From the NCBI RefSeq assembly GCF_001894925.1, contig NZ_BCXD01000028.1, forward strand, positions 1-54,385: a stretch of DNA of 54,385 bases. Reading direction: 5' to 3'. Positions 31,711 through 39,536 of this stretch are shown piece after piece (the first letter of the stretch is position 1; every line of letters starts with the position of its first letter). Source of the DNA: Rhodococcus rhodnii NBRC 100604. Lineage in GTDB: Bacteria > Actinomycetota > Actinomycetes > Mycobacteriales > Mycobacteriaceae. A model generated the notes under the pieces. The model did no database searches and was not told the origin of the DNA. It saw nothing but the letters and a program-made list of their open reading frames with translations. The position numbers and the translations under genes were made by a program.

Positions 31711-32210
31711 CCGACCCGCTGCTCGGCGCCGTCCCGGCAGCCTCCGACGTCGTGGCGGCGCTGACCCGTGACGGCGCGACCGTCGCGGCGGCCGAGTCGC
31801 TCACCGCCGGACTGCTGACGGCGACCCTGGCCTCCGTGCCGGGTGCGAGCGCCGTCCTGCGCGGCGGCCTCGTGGTGTACGCGACCGACCTCAAGGCGTC
31901 GCTCGCGGGTGTCGAGGCCGACGCGCTCGCGGCGGACGGCCCCGTCGCGGAGTCCGCGGCCCGTGCCCTCGCGACGGGGGCGCGCGAGCGGTGCGGTGCA
32001 CACTGGGGTGTCGGCACGACCGGCGTCGCCGGGCCGGATCCGCAGGACGGGCATCCGGTGGGGACGGTCTTCGTCGCCGTCGCGGGGCCGGACGACGTCG
32101 TGGTGCGGCGGCTCGCGCTGGACGGCTCGCGGTGGCAGATTCGTATCGGAACCGTCTCGTGTGCCGTGTCGATGCTCCTCGACCGCATGCTGGGCGGCGG
32201 CGCACGATAA
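31707..32210 (+). CDS. pncC: CinA-family nicotinamide-nucleotide amidase
   Basis: The 167-residue protein is the stand-alone C-terminal CinA domain (PncC), which deamidates nicotinamide mononucleotide to nicotinate mononucleotide. The motifs [33 protein letters not shown] and [20 protein letters not shown] are typical. The GTG overlaps the pgsA stop by four bases (GTGA), so it is coupled to pgsA. Confidence 0.9.
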   Translation: MTDPLLGAVPAASDVVAALTRDGATVAAAESLTAGLLTATLASVPGASAVLRGGLVVYATDLKASLAGVEADALAADGPVAESAARALATGARERCGAHWGVGTTGVAGPDPQDGHPVGTVFVAVAGPDDVVVRRLALDGSRWQIRIGTVSCAVSMLLDRMLGGGAR

Positions 32211-32215
32211 GGTCG

Positions 32216-32243
32216 GGAACCAATCGGTCTCGTACTCTCGTTG
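32216..32243 (+). promoter_or_regulatory. Overlapping ECF-type and leaderless promoters of clgR
   Basis: GGAACC (32216-32221) and CGTTG (32239-32243) fit the SigE/SigH-type ECF consensus GGAACY-N16-17-CGTT. Between them TACTCT (32233-32238) is a housekeeping-type -10 that ends six bases before an in-frame ATG at 32245. In mycobacteria clgR is known to be SigE-controlled. Confidence 0.68.
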
Positions 32244-32277
32244 TATGGAGACAGGTGCCGGACGAAGGAGGACCGAA

Positions 32278-32610
32278 ATGGCGCTGTTGTTGCGGGAAGC
32301 ACTCGGCGAAAGTCTCCGGCGGACTCGCGTCGCGCAGAGCCGCACGCTTCGCGAGGTGTCCAACACCGCGCGCGTGAGCCTGGGGTACCTGTCCGAAGTC
32401 GAACGGGGGCGCAAGGAAGCGTCGAGCGAGTTGCTCGCCGCGATCTGCGAAGCACTCGACGTGCCGCTCTCGGACGTGCTCGTCGACGTGAGCGAGAATC
32501 TCGCGACCGTTCCGGTCGAGCGCGCCGCCGACGAGGTCGCGGTCGGTATCGACCGGGACACCCGGGTCGTCATTCCGCAGCCGTCCGCTCGCGCCCTCGC
32601 CGCGGCCTGA
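32278..32610 (+). CDS. clgR: Clp gene regulator ClgR (Xre family)
   Basis: ClgR activates clp protease genes and the psp envelope-stress operon. The 110-residue protein has a Cro/CI-type helix-turn-helix ([20 protein letters not shown] followed by [10 protein letters not shown]). The ATG at 32278 has a near-perfect ribosome site (aaggagga). An in-frame ATG at 32245 would add 11 residues and could serve a leaderless transcript. pspA follows, as in mycobacteria. Confidence 0.93.
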   Translation: MALLLREALGESLRRTRVAQSRTLREVSNTARVSLGYLSEVERGRKEASSELLAAICEALDVPLSDVLVDVSENLATVPVERAADEVAVGIDRDTRVVIPQPSARALAAA

Positions 32611-32762
32611 CGGTCGACGTACTCACATCGTGGAAACCCCGGTCCTGTCGTGGCAGGGGATGGTCGGCGCGGAGGGGAGCGCCGGCAGTGTCGGATGCGT
32701 GACGGTCGCGCATCGACGGTCGCGAGTATCGCGGCGGAACAGATGGAGGCAGGAACACACCC

Positions 32763-33590
32763 ATGGCTAATCCGTTCGTCAAGGGCTGGAAGTACCTCAT
32801 GGCGCTCTTCAACTCGAAGATCGACGAGAACGCCGACCCCAAGGTGCAGATCCAGCAGGCCATCGAGGACGCGCAGCGCCAGCATCAGGCGCTCTCGCAG
32901 CAGGCCGCGTCGGTGATCGGCAACCAGCGTCAGCTCGAGATGAAGCTCAGCCGCCAGCTCGACGAGGTGGAGAAGCTCAACGCGAACGCCCGCCAGGCCG
33001 TCACTCTCGCCGAGCAGGCGCAGGCTGCGGGCGACTCGGACAAGGCCGTCCAGTACACCAACGCGGCCGAGGCGTTCGCGGCTCAGCTCGTGACGGCCGA
33101 ACAGAACGTCGAGGACCTCAAGACCCTCCACGATCAGTCCCTGCAGGCTGCCGCGCAGGCGAAGAAGGCCGTCGAGCAGAACGCGATGACGCTGCAGTCG
33201 AAGGTCGCCGAGCGCACCAAGCTGCTGAGCCAGCTCGAGCAGGCCAAGATGCAGGAGCAGGTCAGCGCGTCGCTGCAGTCGATGGACAGCACGCTGTCGG
33301 CGCCCGGCAACACGCCGAGCCTCGACGCCGTCCGCGACAAGATCGAGAAGCGCTACGCGACGGCGCTCGGTTCGGCCGAGCTCGCGCAGAACTCGGTCAA
33401 CGGCCGCATGATGGAGGTCCAGCAGGCGAGCGTGCAGCTCGCGGGCCACAGCCGCCTCGAGCAGATCAGGGCGTCGATGAAGGGTGACGCGCTGCCCGCC
33501 GGTGGCGCCTCGAACCAGCAGTCGGAGGCCCCCGCGCAGCCGGCGCAGCCCGCACAACCGCAGCAGCCGGAGAAGCCCGCCGAGAGCTGA
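32763..33590 (+). CDS. pspA: Phage-shock protein A / IM30 family (35-kDa antigen homologue)
   Basis: PspA coats damaged cytoplasmic membrane and limits proton leakage. The 275-residue protein has the amphipathic N-terminus [20 protein letters not shown] and a long coiled coil between about residues 25 and 220. A Gln/Pro/Ala tail ([16 protein letters not shown]) ends it. It is close to Rv2744c. A 152-base gap with no gene separates it from clgR. The mycobacterial partners pspM and pspN are not present downstream. Confidence 0.93.
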   Translation: MANPFVKGWKYLMALFNSKIDENADPKVQIQQAIEDAQRQHQALSQQAASVIGNQRQLEMKLSRQLDEVEKLNANARQAVTLAEQAQAAGDSDKAVQYTNAAEAFAAQLVTAEQNVEDLKTLHDQSLQAAAQAKKAVEQNAMTLQSKVAERTKLLSQLEQAKMQEQVSASLQSMDSTLSAPGNTPSLDAVRDKIEKRYATALGSAELAQNSVNGRMMEVQQASVQLAGHSRLEQIRASMKGDALPAGGASNQQSEAPAQPAQPAQPQQPEKPAES

Positions 33591-33595
33591 TCCCG

Positions 33596-33660
33596 CACAT
33601 CACGTACGAACGCCGCCGGCCGAGTCCATCGAGGACTCGGCCGGCGGCGTTCGTGATGTG
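33596..33660. terminator. Very long hairpin after pspA
   Basis: A 20-base-pair GC-rich stem (33608-33627 with 33633-33652) with a five-base loop is extended by an eight-base-pair lower stem (33596-33603 with 33653-33660) across a four-base bulge (gtac, 33604-33607). It separates pspA from the convergent bioN and can terminate from both sides. Confidence 0.85.
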
Positions 33661-33675
33661 GTGGCGGGTCAGTGG

Positions 33676-34281
33676 TCAGTCGTCGAGGCCGCGGGCGGCG
33701 AGTGCGTCGCCCATCGCGTCGGCCGTCGTGAGCGTCCCGACGACGACGGGAACGACGAGCGCGCGCAGCGAGAAGCCGAGACCTCGTGCGCGGCGCGCCT
33801 CGTTCACCTGCCGGACGATGTCGGCGACGAGCGGAATCGCCCGGACCGTCATCGCGAGCACGAGTCCTGCGCGTTCGGGATCGACGCCGATCCGGCGCAG
33901 CGGCCGTAGCCACCGCACGATGGTGTCGAGCATGTCGGACAGCCGCGTCGTGAGGCTCACCAGTGCGGCGAGCGCAACGGCGACGAGGATCACCCCGCAC
34001 ACGACGATCGCGCGCGCGAGCCCGGTGAACACGATCTGGAAGACGCCGACGACGAGCAGCATCCACACGACCGGCCGCAGCTGCCGCATCGCGACACCGA
34101 ACGGGATACGGGCGACGGCGAACGCGGCGACCACGAGCACGGCGGGCACGACGAGATCCACTGGCCGGCGCACGAGCAGTGTCACCGCGACGACCGCGAC
34201 CACGAGCGCGATCAGCTTGACGCCGGGCACGGCGCGGTGGAGGAGCGAATCGCCGGGACGATGGACGCCGAGTGTGCTCAC
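33676..34281 (-). CDS. bioN: ECF transporter T component (BioN)
   Basis: The 201-residue membrane protein is the energy-coupling T subunit that links the ATPase to the BioY substrate-binding subunit for biotin uptake. It has about five helices and the cytoplasmic coupling motif ARRARGL (in VNEARRARGLGF). The GTG start overlaps the bioM stop by four bases. The operon order is bioY-bioM-bioN on the minus strand. Confidence 0.9.
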   Translation of the reverse strand: MSTLGVHRPGDSLLHRAVPGVKLIALVVAVVAVTLLVRRPVDLVVPAVLVVAAFAVARIPFGVAMRQLRPVVWMLLVVGVFQIVFTGLARAIVVCGVILVAVALAALVSLTTRLSDMLDTIVRWLRPLRRIGVDPERAGLVLAMTVRAIPLVADIVRQVNEARRARGLGFSLRALVVPVVVGTLTTADAMGDALAARGLDD

Positions 34282-34958
34282 GCCACCGACTCGCGGTAGC
34301 GGCGGATCGTCTCGCGCGGCGCGCCGTCGGCGACGATCCGCCCGTCCTGCACGAGCAGCGCGCGGTCGAAGTCCTCGATCAGCTCGAGGTCGTGGGTGAC
34401 GACGACGGGTTGCTGCGGCAGCCGCGCGAAGCGTTCGGCGATGATCCGGCTGTTGCGGAGGTCGAGCAGGGTCGTCGGCTCGTCGGCGACGACGACGTCC
34501 GGCTCGGTCACCAGAACGGCGGCGAGTGCGAGCAGCTGCTTCTGGCCGCCCGACAGCAGGTGCGCGGGGTGGTCGGCGTGATCGGCGAGGCCGAACTCGG
34601 CGAGCACCGACGTGACGCGGTCGCGACGTTCGGCGCGGCCGAGATCGCTGCGCCTGAGCGAGAACTCGATGTCCTCGCTCACCGTCGGCATCACGATCTG
34701 CCGATCGGGGTCGGTGAAGACGAACCCGACACGTCTGCGGACGTGCCGACCGGACCTGCGCGTGTCGAGATCGTCGACGAGGACGTGGCCCTCGCTCGGG
34801 ACGACGAGCCCGTTGATCATGCGCGCGAGGGTGGACTTGCCGCTGCCGTTCGCGCCGACGACGGCGATCCGGTGCTCGGTGAGGGTCGTCGTGACTTCGT
34901 CGAGCACGACGCGCTCACCGTAGGCGTGCCGGACGCCGCGGAACTCGATCCGGGGCAC
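34278..34958 (-). CDS. bioM: ECF transporter ATPase (BioM)
   Basis: The 226-residue ABC ATPase has Walker A VGANGSGKST, signature LLSGGQKQLLALAAVL and Walker B VVVADEPTTLLDL, followed by the switch histidine in VVTHD. As the only ATPase in the operon it probably acts as a homodimer with BioN and BioY to import biotin. It lies eight bases after bioY. Confidence 0.93.
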   Translation of the reverse strand: MPRIEFRGVRHAYGERVVLDEVTTTLTEHRIAVVGANGSGKSTLARMINGLVVPSEGHVLVDDLDTRRSGRHVRRRVGFVFTDPDRQIVMPTVSEDIEFSLRRSDLGRAERRDRVTSVLAEFGLADHADHPAHLLSGGQKQLLALAAVLVTEPDVVVADEPTTLLDLRNSRIIAERFARLPQQPVVVTHDLELIEDFDRALLVQDGRIVADGAPRETIRRYRESVA

Positions 34959-34966
34959 GGCGCGAA

Positions 34967-35554
34967 TCAGCCCGCGGCCGGGGCGGGGGAGACGCGATGC
35001 GCGAGCAGAGCGGGATAGGCCTTGTGGACCTGCACGGCGACGAGTGCCGTCACGACGGCCTTGACGACGTCACCCGGCAGGAACGGCGCGTTCGCGGTGA
35101 TCGCGGCCCACAGCGTGAGGTCGGTGCGCAGCATCATTCCCACGATGCCGAAGGCGTAGAGCACCACGACGCCGCCGAGGAGGTTGATCGCGACGCCGCC
35201 GGTGACCCGATAGCGGGGCAGCATCCGGGTGGTGAGCCAGCCGATGACGATCACTGCGGGAAGCCAGCCGACGAGGAAGCCGGCGGTGGGGGAGGCGAGC
35301 GAGGTGAGCGTCGTGCGTCCGCCCGCGAGGACGGGCAGCACGAGGCCGATCGCCATGACGGTGAGGATCGCGAACGAGCCCTTGCGGGCGCCGAGGAGCG
35401 CGCCCGCCATCATGACGCCGAGCGACTGCAGCGTGATCGGTACGCCGGACGATCCCACGGCGATGGTGCCCGGCAGGCCGAGCGCGATGACGAATGCCGC
35501 GAAGACCGCGATCTGTGCGAGATCGCGCGCGGAGAGACGACGGGAGGACGCCAC
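34967..35554 (-). CDS. bioY: Biotin transporter substrate-binding subunit (BioY)
   Basis: The 195-residue protein has six transmembrane helices and the BioY pattern, with PITLQSLGVMMAGALLGARKG after helix 1 and SPTAGFLVGWL later. BioY binds biotin with high affinity and, with BioMN, imports it. The GTG at 35554 is chosen because the hydrophobic core begins ten residues later; longer readings run through the repeat-rich control region. Confidence 0.92.
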   Translation of the reverse strand: MASSRRLSARDLAQIAVFAAFVIALGLPGTIAVGSSGVPITLQSLGVMMAGALLGARKGSFAILTVMAIGLVLPVLAGGRTTLTSLASPTAGFLVGWLPAVIVIGWLTTRMLPRYRVTGGVAINLLGGVVVLYAFGIVGMMLRTDLTLWAAITANAPFLPGDVVKAVVTALVAVQVHKAYPALLAHRVSPAPAAG

Positions 35555-35570
35555 GATGTACCACTTTCTG

Positions 35571-35617
35571 TGCAATGCAGTTCCCTGCACGTCCGGTGCA
35601 CTGCGGTTCTGCAATGC
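35571..35617. promoter_or_regulatory. Repeat-rich control region of bioYMN
   Basis: Within 47 bases upstream of bioY are two direct copies of tgcaatgc (35571-35578 and 35610-35617), tgcag-ttcc-ctgca (35576-35589) and tgcac-gtccg-gtgca (35586-35600). Together they make a quasi-palindrome centred at 35593. It does not match the BirA or BioQ sites I know. The rest of the gap to 35787 shows nothing clear. Confidence 0.55.
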
Positions 35618-35787
35618 CGTGCGGAGAATGCGCCGAGCCCGCCGAGTGTACGTCACCGGGCGCCGTGGACCAGGGGCTCGTGCGAGTGCCACCGGGGCTC
35701 GGGGTGTGCCCTGATCTTTCCCCCATTCGGGCCTCCGCCTCATGACGTGGCGCGTCTCGTCTGACAGTCTCGAAGGGAGAAACGGAC

Positions 35788-35859
35788 ATGCTGGACGACG
35801 AACGACACGGCAGCGGGCGGTTGTACGCGACGCGGCTCTACAGGAGGCACCGGAAATGA
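35788..35859 (+). CDS. 23-residue basic upstream ORF
   Basis: A small ORF with its own ribosome site (aaggga at 35773-35778) starts at ATG 35788 and ends at TGA 35857-35859, overlapping the ATG of the next gene in ATGA. The peptide begins MLDDERHGSGR and ends RLYRRHRK, acidic at first and then strongly basic. I do not recognise it. The overlap suggests a leader peptide or a coupled partner for the downstream membrane protein. Confidence 0.55.
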   Translation: MLDDERHGSGRLYATRLYRRHRK

Positions 35860-36038
35860 TCTGGAAGGTTCTACTCGCGATCGTCGCACTGTGGGTCGTG
35901 ATCTCGGTCGCAGGCGCACTGCTCGGCGCGGTGCTCGAAGGCGTGTTCTGGCTCGTCGCGATCGGTGCCCTCGCCGGCGGCGGGTACCTGCTCGTCAAGG
36001 CGCTGTCGAAGGATCGCGACACCACATCGCTGCACTGA
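35856..36038 (+). CDS. 60-residue membrane protein
   Basis: The product begins MIWKVLLAIVALWVVISVAG and has two closely spaced hydrophobic helices (about residues 3-24 and 29-48) followed by a short charged tail. A caggagg site precedes the ATG at normal distance, and its start overlaps the stop of the 23-residue ORF. The family is unknown to me. It lies between bioY (divergent) and the PIG-L gene. Confidence 0.7.
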   Translation: MIWKVLLAIVALWVVISVAGALLGAVLEGVFWLVAIGALAGGGYLLVKALSKDRDTTSLH

Positions 36039-36098
36039 GCGAGGTCCGCGCGGCGGAATCCCCGTGCGGCGGGGCGCGCGGTGGAAGGCTCGGTGAGC

Positions 36099-36809
36099 AT
36101 GGACCCGATTCCCGAGGACTGGCGGACGGCGGTCGTGATCGTCGCGCATCCCGACGACATCGAGTACGGCGCCGCAGCGGCCGTCGCGCGGTGGACGGCG
36201 CAGGGCAAGGACGTTCGGTACGTTCTCGCCACGAGCGGTGAGGCCGGTATCGCCGGGCTTCCCCCGGAACGGTCGAAGCCCGTTCGTGAGGAGGAACAAC
36301 GCCGTTCGGCCGCCGTCGTCGGGGTGTCGCAGGTCGAGTTCCTCGGTCATCCCGACGGACGGCTCGTGAGCGGTACCGCGTTGCGTCGCGACCTCGCGGC
36401 GGCGATCCGCCGGCACCGGCCCGACGTCGTCGTCACGGCGCACTTCGGTGACACGTGGTCCCGTGGCCGCGCGAACAGTGCCGATCATCGTGTGCTCGGC
36501 CGCGCCGCACTCGACGCGGTGTCCGACGCCGCGAACGAATGGATCTTTCCCGAACTCGCGGAACTGCCGGCGTGGGACGGCGTGCGTTTCGTCGCGGTCG
36601 CCGCGCCCGACGCGAGCCACGCCGTCGACGTCACGGGCTACACCGACGTCGCGGCGCGATCGCTCGCCGAGCACGCGCGGTATCTGGCGGCGCTGTCCGA
36701 CACGCCCGTCGACGTCCAGGCCCGTGAACAGGTCGACACCGTCACCGCGCCGCGCGACGGATTCTCCGCCGAGCGGGCCGTCGCCTTCGAGGTCTACTGG
36801 TTCACGTGA
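36099..36809 (+). CDS. PIG-L family zinc deacetylase
   Basis: The 236-residue protein has the LmbE/PIG-L zinc motif AHPDD (about residues 15-19) and the later metal-binding HRVLG region (SADHRVLGRAAL). Members include MshB and Mca of mycothiol metabolism and deacetylases of N-acetylglucosamine conjugates; the substrate here is unknown. Start choices are ATG 36099, GTG 36093 and GTG 36081; the ATG is used, with ggaagg ten bases before it. A glycosyltransferase follows. Confidence 0.85.
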   Translation: MDPIPEDWRTAVVIVAHPDDIEYGAAAAVARWTAQGKDVRYVLATSGEAGIAGLPPERSKPVREEEQRRSAAVVGVSQVEFLGHPDGRLVSGTALRRDLAAAIRRHRPDVVVTAHFGDTWSRGRANSADHRVLGRAALDAVSDAANEWIFPELAELPAWDGVRFVAVAAPDASHAVDVTGYTDVAARSLAEHARYLAALSDTPVDVQAREQVDTVTAPRDGFSAERAVAFEVYWFT

Positions 36810-36855
36810 TCTCCGTGGCTGCGCGCGGCCGCTCGCCGTGTGACACGCTGTCTCG

Positions 36856-38010
36856 GTGCGCATCGCCCTCGTCGCCGGACCCGATGCCGGACATGCCTTC
36901 CCGGCGACGGCGCTCGCACTGCGGTTCGCGGCGAACGGCGACGAGCCCGTGCTGTTCACCGGGACGTCACGGCTGGACGGCGCACGCGAGGCGGGCGTCG
37001 ACGCGCGGCTGCTGCCCGGTCTCGCGCCGCGCCCCGAGGACGACGATCTCGATGCCGGTGCCCGGATCCACGAGCGCGCCGCGCACATCGCCACCTGCCT
37101 GCTGCCCGAACTCGACGCCGTCCGTCCCGACCTCGTCGTCTCCGACGTCCTCACGGCGGGCGGCGGCCTGGCGGCCGAGATGCGGTCGATTCCGTGGGTC
37201 GAACTCTCGCCGCACTCGCTCTATCTCCCGTCGCGCGGGTTGCCGCCGATCGGCAGCGGTCTCGCGCGCGGTACCGGCGTGCGGGGCCGTGTACGCGACG
37301 TGATCCTGCGTGCGGCGACCGGCCGATCGGTGCGCAGGGGACTGCGGCAGCGCGGCGCGGCGCGGCAGTCGATCGGCCTGCCGCGGCGCGATCCGGGCCC
37401 GGCGGCCCGGCTGATCGCGACGTTGCCGGCGCTCGAGGTCGACCGCCCCGACTGGCCGCCGAACACCGAGATCGTCGGGCCGTTGCTGTGGGAACCGACG
37501 AGCGCCGTGGTCGCGCCGCCGGCGGGGGATCGGCCGCTCGTGATGGTCGCACCGTCGACCGCCGTGACGGGCGCCGTGGGGATGCTCGAGGCATCGATCG
37601 AAGGATTGCAGGGCGAGGGAGTCGCGCTGATCGCGTCGCTGCTCGAGTCCGCGCTGCCGCCCGGGGCCCCGGAGTGGGTGACCGGAGGGCTGGGCCGGCA
37701 GGACGTCATGCTCGCCGACGCCGACGTCGTGGTGTGCGGCGGCGGTCACGGGATGCTCGCGAAGGCGCTCGCGCACGGCGTCCCCGCGGTCGTCGTGCCG
37801 GGCGGCGGCGACCAGTGGGAGCTCGCGAATCGTGCGGCGCGGCAGGGGAGCGCGGTCGTGGTGCGTCCGGTGGGCCCGGACGCGATCCGGGACGCGGTAC
37901 GCGCGGTGCTCCGGGATCCGCGGCATCGGGAGGCCGCCGCGGCTGCCGGTGCCTCGGCGGCGGCCGTCGCGGATCCGGTGGCGGTGTGCCACGCCGCCGT
38001 CCGTCGGTGA
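36856..38010 (+). CDS. Glycosyltransferase, UGT/MGT-like (Rv2739c type)
   Basis: The 384-residue GT-B protein resembles macrolide/UDP-glucuronosyl-type glycosyltransferases. The N-terminal domain starts MRIALVAGPDAGHAFPATALALRF, and the C-terminal donor motif is VVCGGGHGMLAKALAHGVPAVVVPGGGDQWELANR in pattern (Gly-rich loop and DQ/N). Its homologue Rv2739c lies at the same site upstream of recA. Acceptor and sugar are unknown; a lipid or small metabolite is plausible. Confidence 0.82.
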   Translation: MRIALVAGPDAGHAFPATALALRFAANGDEPVLFTGTSRLDGAREAGVDARLLPGLAPRPEDDDLDAGARIHERAAHIATCLLPELDAVRPDLVVSDVLTAGGGLAAEMRSIPWVELSPHSLYLPSRGLPPIGSGLARGTGVRGRVRDVILRAATGRSVRRGLRQRGAARQSIGLPRRDPGPAARLIATLPALEVDRPDWPPNTEIVGPLLWEPTSAVVAPPAGDRPLVMVAPSTAVTGAVGMLEASIEGLQGEGVALIASLLESALPPGAPEWVTGGLGRQDVMLADADVVVCGGGHGMLAKALAHGVPAVVVPGGGDQWELANRAARQGSAVVVRPVGPDAIRDAVRAVLRDPRHREAAAAAGASAAAVADPVAVCHAAVRR

Positions 38011-38046
38011 GCGCCGCTGCGGTGGGTGCCGTGGCCGGGCGATGGG

Positions 38047-38052
38047 TACGGT
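38047..38052 (+). promoter_or_regulatory. -10 element, leaderless, for DUF3046 gene
   Basis: TACGGT is followed by seven bases and GTG 38060, which argues against the upstream in-frame ATG at 38042 as start. Confidence 0.55.
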
Positions 38053-38059
38053 GGGGCTC

Positions 38060-38254
38060 GTGCGACTGACCGAGTTCCACGAATGGGTCCGCGACGAGTT
38101 CGGGGAGATGCGCGGCGAGGTGCTGCTCTCCGATCACGTCATGGCGTCGCTGGGTGGACGCACTCCCGGCCAGGCGATCGAGGCCGGTGAGGATCCGCGG
38201 GACGTGTGGCGTCGGCTGTGCGAGGAGTTCGACGTTCCCCGCGACCGCAGCTGA
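38060..38254 (+). CDS. DUF3046 family protein
   Basis: The 64-residue protein matches the DUF3046 family found just upstream of recA in Mycobacteriales (Rv2738c). It opens VRLTEFHEWVRDEFGEMRGEVLLSDHV (N-terminal family block) and ends DVWRRLCEEFDVPRD. Its function is unknown. The start is fixed by the leaderless promoter. Confidence 0.85.
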   Translation: MRLTEFHEWVRDEFGEMRGEVLLSDHVMASLGGRTPGQAIEAGEDPRDVWRRLCEEFDVPRDRS

Positions 38255-38320
38255 CGGCGGTCGCCCGTGGCGGCTGTCCCCGTGACCCGATGCGGCGTGT
38301 CGGAGCCCCGATCCCGAATC

Positions 38321-38343
38321 TCGAACATCTGTTCGGCTATGCT
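38321..38343 (+). promoter_or_regulatory. LexA-controlled promoter of recA (SOS box)
   Basis: TCGAACATCTGTTCGG (38321-38336) matches the actinobacterial LexA site TCGAAC-N4-GTTCGA at all but the last base. A -10 TATGCT follows at 38338-38343, so bound LexA would block this promoter. Confidence 0.9.
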
Positions 38344-38380
38344 GGTGCCCGGTCGACGAGGCCGCCACGGTGCATCCAGC

Positions 38381-38403
38381 TTGTCGGTGGGTCGCTCTAC
38401 TGT
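38381..38403 (+). promoter_or_regulatory. PafBC-type (RecA-NDp) promoter of recA
   Basis: TTGTCGGTG (38381-38389), eight bases, then TACTGT (38398-38403) is an exact match to the motif TTGTCRGTG-N8-TANNNT used by the LexA-independent DNA damage response of mycobacteria. It would give a recA leader of about 70 bases. Confidence 0.9.
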
Positions 38404-38479
38404 GTGCCGCAGACCGAACACGACCGGAACATCCGTGACGCGAAACGTCGCGCGACTCGAGAAAGCGATGGGGATCACG

Positions 38480-39532
38480 ATGGCTGCACAGGCACACGAC
38501 AGGGACAAGGCCCTCGATCTGGCACTGGCGCAGATCGACAAGAGCTTCGGCAAGGGCTCGGTGATGCGGCTCGGCGAGGGCGTGCGGCAGCCGATCGCGG
38601 TGATTCCCACGGGCTCCATCGCGCTCGACGTCGCACTCGGCATCGGCGGTCTGCCGCGCGGCCGCGTCGTCGAGATCTACGGCCCGGAGTCCTCGGGTAA
38701 GACCACCGTCGCGCTCCACGCCGTCGCGAACGCCCAGGCCAACGGCGGCATCGCGGCGTTCATCGACGCCGAGCACGCGCTCGACCCCGATTACGCGCAG
38801 AAGCTCGGCGTCGACACCGACGCGCTGCTGGTCTCGCAGCCCGACACCGGTGAGCAGGCACTCGAGATCGCCGACATGCTGATCCGCTCGGGCGCACTCG
38901 ACATTCTCGTCGTCGACTCGGTCGCCGCGCTCGTGCCTCGCGCCGAGATCGAGGGCGAGATGGGCGACAGCCACGTCGGCCTCCAGGCCCGGCTCATGAG
39001 CCAGGCGCTGCGCAAGATGACCGGCGCCCTCTCGAGCTCGGGAACGACCGCGATCTTCATCAACCAGTTGCGCGAGAAGATCGGCGTCATGTTCGGCTCG
39101 CCCGAGACGACGACCGGCGGCAAGGCCCTGAAGTTCTACTCGTCGGTCCGAATGGACGTCCGCCGTATCGAGACGCTCAAGGACGGCTCGGACGCCGTCG
39201 GCAACCGCACGCGCGTCAAGGTCGTCAAGAACAAGGTCGCTCCGCCGTTCAAGCAGGCCGAGTTCGACATCCTCTACGGCCAGGGAATCAGCAAGGAGGG
39301 CTCGCTGGTCGACATGGGCGTCGAGCACGGCTTCATCCGCAAGTCCGGCTCGTGGTACACGTACGAGGGCGATCAGCTCGGCCAGGGCAAGGAGAACGCC
39401 CGCAAGTTCCTCCTCGAGAACACCGACATCCGCGACGAGATCGAGAAGAAGATCAAGGAGAAGCTCGGTGTCGGCGCGGACGTGACCGCCGCGACGGACG
39501 AGAACGCGGCCGAGAAGCCGGTCGAGTTCTGA
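38480..39532 (+). CDS. recA: Recombinase RecA
   Basis: RecA drives strand exchange and LexA self-cleavage. The 350-residue protein has Walker A GPESSGKT (68-75), Walker [11 protein letters not shown] and the L2 region in [20 protein letters not shown]. No intein is present, unlike M. tuberculosis RecA. ATG 38480 gives the conserved start [19 protein letters not shown]; an in-frame ATG at 38468 would add four residues. The Asp/Glu-rich C-terminus is normal. Confidence 0.98.
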   Translation: MAAQAHDRDKALDLALAQIDKSFGKGSVMRLGEGVRQPIAVIPTGSIALDVALGIGGLPRGRVVEIYGPESSGKTTVALHAVANAQANGGIAAFIDAEHALDPDYAQKLGVDTDALLVSQPDTGEQALEIADMLIRSGALDILVVDSVAALVPRAEIEGEMGDSHVGLQARLMSQALRKMTGALSSSGTTAIFINQLREKIGVMFGSPETTTGGKALKFYSSVRMDVRRIETLKDGSDAVGNRTRVKVVKNKVAPPFKQAEFDILYGQGISKEGSLVDMGVEHGFIRKSGSWYTYEGDQLGQGKENARKFLLENTDIRDEIEKKIKEKLGVGADVTAATDENAAEKPVEF

Positions 39533-39536
39533 TCGG

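Noticed and set aside
38480-39532. RecA intein as in M. tuberculosis
   Set aside because: The coding region is a continuous 350-residue RecA with no insertion.
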